NCBI GenBank assembly: GCA_030144725.1
Contig: JASKMD010000003.1
Location: 15,702,582-15,766,581 of the forward strand
Reading direction: 5' to 3'
From: Haematococcus lacustris
Taxonomy: Eukaryota > Chlorophyta > Chlorophyceae > Chlamydomonadales > Haematococcaceae
DNA length: 64,000 nucleotides
A program made the translations under genes and the position numbers. Shown one piece after another: positions 32,367 through 42,300 of this stretch. The notes below the pieces were generated by a model that worked only from the letters and a program-made list of their open reading frames with translations, was not told the origin of the DNA and did no database searches. Numbering within the stretch: position 1 is the stretch's first letter; each line of letters starts with the position of its first letter.

Positions 32367-35223
32367 TCACTCGTAGGTGCACTGGCCATTTGAGCAGGAG
32401 TCCAAAGGGGAGCAGAAGGAACAGGGGGCGTAGGTGCGCTTCCAGTCCGCATCAAACGGCTCAAAGTAGTAGTACGATATGCCTGCAGCCAGGCAGATCC
32501 AGCCACTGCCTGGAGCCCCTGACCCAGACACATGTGCTCACTGGCCACAAGCCCGTCACCAGTTGGCCCACAGGAGGCTCCTTACAACTCGGTGGACGTA
32601 TGCAGAGCGGGCGAGCAGCTAATACACAGCTGCAGTTGCAGCAATGGCATCGGCTACAGCATGGCTGGTGGTTGTAGTGGTTGTGAAGGGTCACCAGCAT
32701 CTGTTGCACCCCTGGCCCCGAGCTCCACACCCTCAGTGTGAACCATACCTGCGAATGCTGCCTGGGAAACGAAGGAGGCTAGCATTGCAGCTGAAGCTGC
32801 GACGGAGGGAGCCGCCATGAAGAGCGGGGCAGAGGAGGGAAAGCCTGAGGGCCGGTAATTGCTGCACACAACAACAACAATGACACATGTCAGGTGCATG
32901 TGTACAGGTATTTGCATCTTGGTGCTTGGCAGCAGACAAGCATGGCAGCTGAGAGTGAGCTGTAGCATTCATTGACATATTGGTGTAAGCTGCAGCATAG
33001 CATGCTGTGTGTACGGTATGGCGACTTCAACCCAAGTAACGTACCAGCAGCGCTCGCCAGCTGTAGGGAACCCAGTCTCAGCGAGCACCACCCTCTTGCC
33101 AAGCGACTTCTGGAGCCCCTGCACCCTGTAGAGTTAGGGAAGGGGTCAGGTCAGGGTCAAATTCAGGGTCAAAGTTAAAGTCAGGGTCAGGTCAGGGTCA
33201 GGTGGTTTGATGGGGAGTGGTAGGTAAGGGTGAGATGCAGTAAGAATCCAAGAAAGAAAAAGAGCCTGATGGTCACCCACACCTTTCCTTATCTTGTACA
33301 ACCTGCCAATGTGACATAGCCCAACAGCATTGTTGGCCGCATGGCCTACAAGCCAACACCACGACATGACTTACATGGATGTCTCAATATTAGTGTGAGA
33401 TGACTTGGCCAATGTTACAGATGTATCTTATGTAATATATGTGATTGACCCATGCAATACATCTTACTTCAGCCCTGGATGATTATGGGAGATACAAATG
33501 ATTAGCTTGCTAAACCACCACAAGTGCAAAGATAGCTCACCTCTGGACAGCCCAGGTGGCAGCGTCATAGCAGCCTGTGATGTTCAGACCTGTCAACAGG
33601 CCACACAGATGTGTCCGGCTTACATAAACGAGGCACAGAGCAACAGTGCAAGCACAACACATGCAGCAACCGCAATAGCAGCAACAGCGATAGCCCTGGC
33701 AGTGCGAGCAGTAGCAGCTGTCGGGGTGGCGGCCCTATTCATGACATGTTTTGCCTCATGCCAGATGCCGCATGCGCCTGACCTTGGCAGGTGGCTGGGA
33801 GGCCTTCAAAGTACGGGTGCGCATTCACCCCCACAAAGTCAATCTCCGGCAGCAGCTGGGCGGCATAGGAGCCCTGCTCCGACACCTTGTCCCACACAGA
33901 CGCAATCTCCACAGAGGTCACTGGGATGCTGCTGACCCTCTTCACAAGGTCCCGTCCTCTGCAACAGCACAGCCCGAGATGTAACATTCCCAACCCTGGC
34001 ATGATAGGCCACAGGAACCGTGTGGCTATACATCTCCGCACACCTTGGTCATACACATGCAGGTGAGCAGTGTAATGCAAGCAGGACCCCTTAAGGTCAG
34101 AGCGAGCACTCCACCAAACACGGCGACTCCACTGTACTTTTCCCACAGCCCCACACACAGCCATGAGCAGTGGGTAGACTTGCTCACCACGCAGGCCCCC
34201 ATGTCATCACAGCCCAGACCATTGGGCTCAGGGTTCGACTAGCCCACCCTGGCCATGCCTGCTGGAGCTTGCACACATGCTCCCACAACACACAACATTG
34301 CCAGCTGCGGTGACGAGCGCCCATGATGGATCAGTGTCAACAGCATCGCAATGGGGATGGTGGCACCCCATTATTGTGCCAGACCTCCTTGACATAAAGG
34401 GCCGTCAGCACACCTCTTGACAAGTGGCAGCACAAAGGAGGGCTCCAGGCCAAGAAAAGAGACAGGCTCGTTCCCTACAGCCACTGATTGGATGACCCCA
34501 CTGTAGCCAGACAGCAGGCCAGGTAGTGCAGCTAGCTCCTGCAGCAAACATATGCATCAGTCACATACATACACACACGTTCAGCAATGTGTGTGGGTTA
34601 CATTATCTGTTGCTGTTCCTTTCTCGCTTTGCTGTGTTATGCGGTGCGCTGTACTGATGCGCTGATGCGCTGTGTAAAGTTGTCGATGTGTGTTGTTCTC
34701 AGCTCTTTCTCAGGGAAGTATCTTTCTCTGTCTTGTTCTCAACTCTTTCTCAGGGACAAGCCATTGCCACTGTCAGTGCACTCTGACCAAGAAAGCATAT
34801 ACTGGCCCTTCACAATCCTCCTTGCTGCTGTACCTCCTCGTTTGATTTGGAGTCCGAGCCAATCCACAGCCCCAGCATCACTCGCATCGAGTTCTTCTCT
34901 GCAAAGGCCAGGATTTGTTGGGTGGCAGGGAGGCAAGCCGCTACCCCGTACCTGCAAGACTTGCACATCACCCGTCAGATACGAGCTGTTGCACGTCTAG
35001 GAAGCAAAGTGACTCACATGCGCAGGTAACTTGTATATTGCGCAAGGATTTTGAGGTCGCGCGCAACATCCGAGGCGGACAAGCAGAAGTTGTTCTTGTC
35101 GCTTGAGTACGGGGAGTATGCCAGGCCGCGCTCCTGTGCTGAAGCGCCGCTCAGCAACGACTGACAACAAACGACAAAAAGGCCCAAAACCCAAAGTGGC
35201 TTCACTGCCTGTCGACACATCAT
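32367..35223 (-). CDS. GH17 family beta-1,3-glucan hydrolase, secreted, 8 exons
   Basis: Exons: 35223-35018, 34951-34834, 34538-34414, 33958-33783, 33589-33541, 33125-33045, 32861-32749, 32482-32367. Phases agree throughout, giving 327 residues. A signal peptide (LWVLGLFVVCCQSLLSGASA) precedes RGLAYSPYSSDKNNFCLSA, the usual GH17 start. LRMYGV and FAEKNSMRVMLGLWIG follow. The acid/base motif is VAVGNEP (E132), then LLPEIDFVGVNAHPYFEG. The nucleophile motif is VVLAETGFPTAGE (E241) and YYYFEPFDADWK comes near the end. GH17 enzymes cleave or rearrange beta-1,3-glucans, here probably in the cell wall or periplasm. Exon 5 could start 15 bases later. Intron 5 is rich in CTGAC near its 3' end, and intron 2 holds a short match to the Fanzor-A left end (GTGTAAAGTTGTCGATG at 34674). 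Confidence 0.88.
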
Positions 35224-35634
35224 CGCCGCTTGAAATCTAAGTTGCCTCTGACCTCTGCGTGTGCTAGTGGCTTGTCGCTGCCAAGTCCGAGGCTCAGCGG
35301 TTCGGGTCTCGAACTCTCACATTCAAAGTTCGTATTTGATTGGGGATCGCAACTTCTTGCCAGCTCGTGATCAAGAATATAGCATTTCTTACGGGGACAG
35401 CAGCGGTAGCAGCAGCAGTAACAGCAGCACCTTCCCACTGCCACTTCAGCGAGTACTATGCTATTACTACACACGAGCAGCAAGCAAGCTAGATGAAGCT
35501 GGTATGTAACTGCAGAATACAAACTAACGATATGTTCCATGGCAGCGCGCACGGCGAGTGCGTAAAGTCCGCTAATGTCGCGCATCATGCTATGAAAAGA
35601 TCGTAAACTTCGCTGACTGCCCTCTCCCCAGCAC
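35224..35634. other. Upstream of the GH17 gene
   Basis: Probable promoter and 5' UTR of the glucanase gene. It contains an AGCAGC-rich patch (35398-35432). No other gene is seen. Confidence 0.45.
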
Positions 35635-36830
35635 AGTTGTTCCCCTACTATTACTACAGGGCAGGGGCTGTGTTATCTGTTATCCGGTTTGTTTGCATGC
35701 AGCAAGCATCCGGTACCAATACGTGATTCACTACCCCAACCCGCTTGCGAAGGCCGGGCAATCTATGATGGCATGAAACACATGCACTGATGTAGGCACC
35801 AGTGTTTTTTTTTTCAAAACAGCCACGCTGATGCTGGTCACGAAGGGTCCAGGACCGTCACATGGCTGGTTACGCAGCTGGTCCCGACTGGTTACGAAAA
35901 CCAAACATCGCAGCATTTTTTCAAGGCAAAAGTCATTTTTAATGAATAATTTTCACGTAAAAGACATTTTTCGGTTACGAAGCAGCCGAGGCCAGCCAAC
36001 GCAAGGGTCCGTTTGGTAACGAAATTCAGGCCTAGAAAACAGGCTTTTGGTTCCGATCGTTACGTATTACGCAAAAAAAAAATCACTGGTAGGCACACAT
36101 ATGCGGTGCACACATGCTACTGTGCTACAGGCTGCTGGGCTTGGGCCTTGGGGGCTCGCTCTCGCAGCTGCTTGAAGCCCAGTGCTGGGTACTCCCTGCC
36201 CTGGGCAGGAAGCCTTCCTCGGTGTTGCCACCTGCACAGCTCCAGTGGGCGCCACCTGCTCTCCTGATGGCTGCGTTGTCTGGGTCAGCAAAGAAGGCCT
36301 TGGGGATTTGGCGCAGGTTCTGCCTGTGTGCGGGGCCGCGCATAATCTGCTTCCAGCCTGACAGCTCGCTGGGTGCGGCGAACTCCGCAGTCCAGTCCTG
36401 GACGTTGTGGGCTGCCAGTGGGTCCATGATGTTGAGGGGTTGGGGAGGGACTGGGGCAGGGGGGAGGGGTCGCCTACTGGCCAGCCTGCTGCTGCTGCGC
36501 TCCTGCAGCTTGGGCTGCCAGGCAGGCTGGGCTGGGCCTGCTGCTGGACCTGCTGCAAGGCTGCCAGGGAGAGGGTCCAGGGGGGCTGCACCCTGGGCTG
36601 GAGGTGGCTGCACTGAGGGAGGGGGAGGGGCAGGATGGAAGCCTGGGGTAGGAGGCCCCACCAGGCACTTGGCCAGCAGCACCAGGGCCGCTAGGGACAC
36701 AAGCTTGCGCTGCTTGTGGTGGATGCCCATCCTCAGCCTAAGGTGCGCCACAATCTTGTTTTTGTCGATTTACCCACATTGTGGGCGATTTACCCACATT
36801 GGCAACAGTTACATTGGCAACTATCCCCTT
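35635..36830 (-). pseudogene. Fanzor-like subfamily A copy, internally deleted, split by a MITE
   Basis: On the minus strand the leader has GTTGCCAATGT repeats, then an N-terminal block (RKLVSLAALVLLAKCLVGPP, a proline-rich stretch, DWTAEFAAPSELSGWKQIMR and FFADPDNAAI) matching the N-terminal part of subfamily C copy 3. It jumps directly to the last ~45 residues (GGAHWSCAGG in a shifted frame) and the A-type 3' module. All RuvC motifs are deleted. A 289-bp hAT-like element interrupts the 3' module at 35800-36088. The end is GGGGAACAACTG followed by TGCTG, as in the other A copies. Confidence 0.75.
35800..36088. mobile_element. hAT-type MITE, 289 bp, 8-bp TSD
   Basis: Starts CAGTGTTTTTTTTTTC and ends AAAAAAAAAATCACTG, inverted termini of the hAT CAGTG type. 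GTAGGCAC is duplicated on both sides (35792-35799 and 36089-36096). Subterminal GGTTACGA/GGTTACGC motifs repeat inside. There is no ORF. Removing it restores the conserved subfamily A 3' module exactly. Confidence 0.9.
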
Positions 36831-36840
36831 CCCCTTCCTT

Positions 36841-37681
36841 CTCTGAGTTCTTTCTCTCCTAGGTAGTTCCCCTTCTTTTTCCCTTTCTCTCTGTTCTCTC
36901 CTTAGTCTTTTACCTTTGGAGGTTGGCTTGTATCCACCCGAGCCCTACCTCCATAGTGTAACAACTACTACTACTATCTTACATTGACAACTATATTGGG
37001 CTTGAGATACATGGCATACATGGATATAGTTTGGCCTTGCTGTTTTCTATAGCTAAAAAAAAATCATACTTGGCAGCGCCTCCATGGCTGTCAATGGCGC
37101 AGGTGGAGAGGGGCTGTGTTGGTAAGGAGTTAGGAGAAGGAAGAGGGTGGAAAGGAAGGGAAAGGTCAGGGGAGGTAGGCATGGTAATGACCAGGTGGTG
37201 GCATCCTGGATGCCAGTCCTGCCTCCAGGCAGTCGCCTCGTGGCTGGTGAACCTAGTTGCCCGCTACTGGCCCGGTACTGCTGGCCATGTTGGCTAGGAG
37301 CTCGACACCTTCAAGACGTTGCTGCACCTCTCTCAAGGCAAGCGGTGCTTTACATGCGCATGCGCTTTACAATATTTACATATATACAAGATTTACATGC
37401 GCTTTACAATATGGCAAGCTGGCAGACCAACACAACTTATTCAACAAGGAACAACATGTCGGCCTGTGGGTGATCTCACGCTGGAGGAGGGCGATGCCCA
37501 TGGCGGCCTAACGTAGCGTGCCTCTCATGTCAGCCCAGTGTATGATAACTTGATAGTAAAAATATCCTGGGGCTATTGAAGTGTGGGTGGTTAGCCCCTC
37601 TTTTGTACGTCATCACATCTCACTGGGCATCCCCTCATTTGTATGTCATCACTGGGCATCCATGACTACCAACATGCTCAA
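36841..37681. other. Noncoding spacer with small subfamily B fragment
   Basis: A CT-rich stretch (36835-36905), then a GGCATACATGGATATAG segment near 37012 that also borders the Harbinger element. At 37436-37490 there is a short degenerate subfamily B right end (minus strand). No gene is recognised. Confidence 0.5.
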
Positions 37682-38680
37682 TCAAACAAAACTCATTCAA
37701 CAAGGAACAACATGCTTGACTGTGGGTAATCTTACTCAGCTACTACAAACGTGTTGTAGCATCCTCGGTCGCACCCTTGATGACTGCAAACCCCACTCCG
37801 ATGGCACGTTCTGGGGCTAATCCCCCTTGACCACTGGGCACCTCATCAAAACTAACAGCTTAATGCTTGAAAGGCTAACAGCCTGTGCAAACTACTAGAG
37901 CCTACGCATTGTTGCGGGCCCGGCCATCAATGCCCCGCCGGTACTCTGCAGCCCGGTGCAGCCGCTGCCTGCCCTTGGGCAGCCGGTCATTGACCAGCTT
38001 GTAGCGCTGATGGTACTCCTTGCCAATGGGGGGCAGAGCATCTAGGTCCTCCCAGCTGCACAGCTCCAGGGGGCGCTGCTTGCTCTCCACAATGCGCTGG
38101 AAGTTCAGGCACGGGTTGGTGTCCCGGTCCAGCCACCTGCCCCATGGGGGGGCCTGGGGTCGTGGCACTGGGCCAGGTGGGGGCTGGGCAGGGAGCTGGT
38201 CCTGGGCTAGGGGAGGTGGAGGGGGGTCCTCGGCAGGAGGAGGGGGGTTCTGGGCAAGGGGAGCTGGGGGAGGGGGAGGGGGAGGAGGGTCGGGCGGCAC
38301 CTCATGGCACCACTTCAGGCCCCGCACACACTTAGCATGCCGCAGGCTCCAGGCTGGGCGCAACAGCCGGTGGTTGACCTGACCTGCTGGGGGTACCCAG
38401 TCTGCGGGCCTGGGCTGGTTAGGCGGCAGGTGCAGCTCACATGGCTGGGGGGCGTGCACAGACGAGCTGACACGGCTGGTGCGGAACTCGTCCACGATCA
38501 CAAGCCTGTCAGGCCTGGGATCCGTGCTGGTCCTGTTGGGCTGCTCCACCACCTTACCGCCCGCACCGCCCCCGCCTTCCACCCACCCTGGCTGAAGTTG
38601 CCCGCTCCCAGGAACACCACCACTCCTCTCTCTTGGTGGTAGTGCTGGCGTGACACCCACTTCATCCCATTCACCACCTG
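37682..38680 (-). pseudogene. Fanzor-like nuclease, subfamily B copy 10 (most complete B)
   Basis: After an intron ending CTGCAG at 38681, the coding frame gives VVNGMKWVSRQHYHQERSGV, VVFLGAGNFSQGGWKAGAVR, then a frame change and KVVEQPNRTSTDPRPD, VIVDEFRTSRVSS (alternative RuvC-II Glu), PCELHLPPNQPRPADW, VRGLKWCHEVPP, a ~50-residue proline-rich insertion, DRDTNPCLNFQRI (RuvC-III) and the B tail to the stop at 37902-37904. The frame change lies where copy 4 still reads REGFRKMLQQ, so it is a real lesion. The 3' module runs to 37682. Confidence 0.78.
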
Positions 38681-38869
38681 CAGGTCAGGTCAGGTCAGGT
38701 CAGGTCAGGGTCAGGGTCAGGGTCAGGTCAGGTCAGGTCAGGTCAGGTCAGGTCAGGTCAGGTCAGGTCAGGTCAGGTCAGGTCAGGTCAGGTCAGGTCA
38801 GGTCAGGTCAGGTCAGGTCAGGTCAGGTCAGGTCAGGTCAGGTCAGGTCAGGTCAGGTCAGGTCAGGTC
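38681..38869. repeat. (GGTCA)n pentamer array in Fanzor B intron
   Basis: About 37 units with a few GGGTCA hexamers. On the minus strand it is (CTGAC)n ending at CTGCAG, directly before the coding block of the subfamily B copy, as in the subfamily C introns. Confidence 0.95.
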
Positions 38870-39362
38870 ATCCAACACATACGCGGCGCAACATGTCTTG
38901 AACGTCTTGCACATGATGCAACCTTCGTATGCAGCTCCATATGCTACCTCACTATAGTTGCCTCCTGAATGCCTATGCCATGCTCCACTTGTGACACAGC
39001 AACTGCCTTCCATCTGCTCACGAGGAGCAAGCTGCACGTCACGACAGTTCGGCTAGCCTTTCCTCATGACAGTAGACAAGCCTGTCTGCGGCTCTCATTC
39101 ATGAATGACAGTTGACTCTGAACGCGGTGGTTGCTGGTAATGCATTTATACAAACACTGTTGCAATACCCACAGGCATTAGAAATGAGTCGTAGGTTTAA
39201 GAATCCCGGTCAACCTCGCACGTCTGCGGCATCTCTGGGTCTACAGGAATAGCCAGCTGGCACACCGCAAACAACTGGGTGTTTCAGCGCTCCGTTGGGT
39301 CTGCGGCTGGGCGTTGACCTGCGAGACCAGAGCTGACACATCCCCAGCTCTGGCTTGCAGCG
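38870..39362. other. Intergenic, no gene recognised
   Basis: Between the pentamer array and the first ATG of the Ser/Pro-rich gene; it probably contains that gene's promoter. Confidence 0.4.
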
Positions 39363-42300
39363 ATGGCAGGTACAGAAGTCAGCAGTCAGATGTTAAGTAG
39401 CAACTCCGCCAGGTTGCTCGACACACGTGTGCATGTCCCTAGAGGTAGCATTTGCACAACTCTAGCTAAGCATCCCCAGGCATGCTCAGGTGGCCAAACA
39501 ACTCCTGGAGGCCAACCCTTGCCATCGCATGCATCTGCCAACCTTGAGCTGGCAATGTGCATTCGACAGGTGCATTGGAGGGATGCCACCACAAGGATGG
39601 TGAGAGTTTGAGCCAGCCTGCCGCAGAACAAGCCATAGGCCGGAGCAGGGCACTAAGCGTAGTGTCGGCCCCACCTACACCTTTGAAATCGGACTCTGCC
39701 CTCATGGGTGCATTGGAGCAGCATGAGCAGGCTACCAGTAAACCATTGCACAAGCTCGCAACCAACTCAACAGCCACGCACTCCACAGCAACAGCACTGA
39801 GCCAAAGTGTGTCAATTGTGGAGGACACTGCTGGAGAGCCGGCCTGCCTCTTGCCTGGGGGTTGCCACTTCTCTGCCCTGGAGGCTGAACTGACAGAAAT
39901 TGAGCGCGTGTTCATGAACTGCTCCATTCACCGCCGCACCAAGAGCGAGGACGGGGCAAAGCCTGGCCGCAGCAGTCCTGTGGGGCGTAGAAGTCCAAGT
40001 CCTGAAGGGCAGAGTCATTCAGCTCCTGGGGGGCTTGGGTCTGCTGCCCCACCCCAGGCAGGCCCCAGCAGCATGCCGACAAGCTCCACACAGCCAGCAG
40101 ACAATGTTCAGACCCAGCTGCAGCATCTAGAAGCGATCGCTCAGCAGAGCGGGTCGGTACTGCCTGCCCCAGCTGGCAAGCGGCGCCGTGCTCAGCTCCA
40201 GGAGCTCAGCCGGATGCAGGCACAGATGCTCACGGAGCTGCACCAGAGGGCTTCCCACCACCAAGCTGACTACCTAGCAGTGCCTGTGCAGCCATTGTCG
40301 GAGCCGTCAGAGTGTGTGTATCGCAGCACTGCAACCAGCCTTCATGACGCAGCGGTGTCAGCGGCCAGTGACCATGCGGCTGCAGAGCTGCAAACGTGCC
40401 ACGGCCAAGTCTTGCCGGCAGAAGTCAAGCAAGGTGATGCCCTGCACTTTTGCAATTCATCCTTGGCTGCTGTGTGTTTCTGTTGTGATGCTTACTGCTG
40501 AACAGCTTGGCATGTGGCACTTGTGGCTGCGGGTTTCTTGGGGATGGAATATCGTCTCTATCAAGTCTTGCTGACTGAGCTTGCTACCATAGCTCAGCTG
40601 CCTTGGACTTTGGGCGTGACACATGGCACGCCTGGTGACAGACAATTGCCTCAACCCTGCACCTAAGTAAGCTGGCTCCTGCATTTGGCGTTCCTGTTGC
40701 AGTGCACAGCTATCCATCGCAATGGGACGACGTGGTAGGGCCAGTGGATACCCTGCAAGAGTGTGCTTGGCAGTCCCATGCCTCACTTCCCATGTTCACA
40801 CATGTCGCTTCAGATGTGCTTGTGTGCGACACACTGCCAGGGCTGAGAGGCTCTGCAGCCCCAGCTGTAAGGCGCAACTCCATGTCTTGCAAGCTTGTCT
40901 TGCTGCAGGAGCGCACGCCACCTCATCCAGTGAGCTGTCCTCCCTGTCAGCAGCCAGTGAAGCGGCAGTAGCGGCAGAAGCTCCAGCTGACAGGGCAGTT
41001 GCTTCCCACATGCCCAATGCCTCAGGCACGGCCTACTTGGACTCTACAGCTGCAGCAGCAGTCCCAGCATTGGTGCCTGCCCCATGGGAGTTGGCTGCAG
41101 CACCACCGCCCCTGACAGGCGCACTGCACATGCTCAACGCTAACAATACAGGTGCGACAACAACACTATACCTCATGCAACACATCTCCTGCTCAGTGCA
41201 TATTGCCCCATACAACTATGAGGCTACGTTGTCTGTAATCGCCAGTACCTAATACCTAATGTAAGCAACAGCTTAAGCATTGCCTAGTGCACACATGCTA
41301 TTGTGCTCCAGGCTGCTGGGCTTGGGCTTTGGGCGCTCAGTCTCGCAGCTGCTTGCAGCCCAACGCTGGGTACTCCTTGCCCTTGGCAGCAGCCGCTGCT
41401 TGGTGTTGCCACCTGCACATCTCCAGTGGGCGCCATGTGGCCTCCCCAGCCCGCTGGAGGTTGAGAGCTGCGTTGCAGTCCCTGTCCACCCATTTGCCAA
41501 TGTCACCAGGGGTGGCCTGGTCCAGCTTAGGGCACCACATGAGCCCCCGTACTGGTGCCTCAAACCGCTTGCTCCAGGCTAACTGCACTAAGCGGCCCTG
41601 CACCTGACCTGGCTGGGGCTACCAACCTACAGGCCTGGTGGGCTCGCTGCGGTCTAGCTCCATCTTACAGGGCTAGGGGCTGGTCATAGCTGAGCTGACC
41701 ATGCTGGTGCAGAATCCATCTACCGTCACCACCTTGCCTGGCACCCTGTCTGGTGGCCTCCCGCTGTTGGTCTTCTCAACCACCTTGCGGCAGGCCTGCA
41801 GCACGGCCTTGGCCCCCCACCCACCCCGCGTGGCAATGCCAGCGATGACATCTCCTGCTAAATGCTGGCCTGTGGGTGGTCCTTCCTGAACTATAACATA
41901 TTCATCCATGGGCACTATAACCTATTCATCCTTGACGGCTGCACATTCTAGCCTGGTTCAGGCATAGCACTCGGACCCTAGGCCTGTCTTGCAGCATTGT
42001 GACAACATCAACATTGTCAGCAGGTGCCCCATAACCGCCCCTTGCAGCCAATACCAGCACCTTCCTCATTGGCCCACAAAGGCAGAAACAGGTCCCGCCA
42101 AACGGGGTGGCGTCACTATTTTTTTGGGATAGCTAATACCAGCACAGTTGTTCCCCTACTATTACTACAGGGCAGGGGCTGTGTCATCTGTTATCCGGTT
42201 TGTTTGCATGCAGCAAGCATCCGGTACCAATACGTGATTCACTATCCCAACCCGCTTGCGAAGGCTGGGCAATCTATTTTGGCATGAAACACATGCACTG

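Noticed and set aside
31619..32367. GH17 and lectin-like exons as one gene
   Set aside because: The glucanase has its own in-frame stop at 32367 after the family's normal C-terminus, and the lectin exon enters in a different phase.
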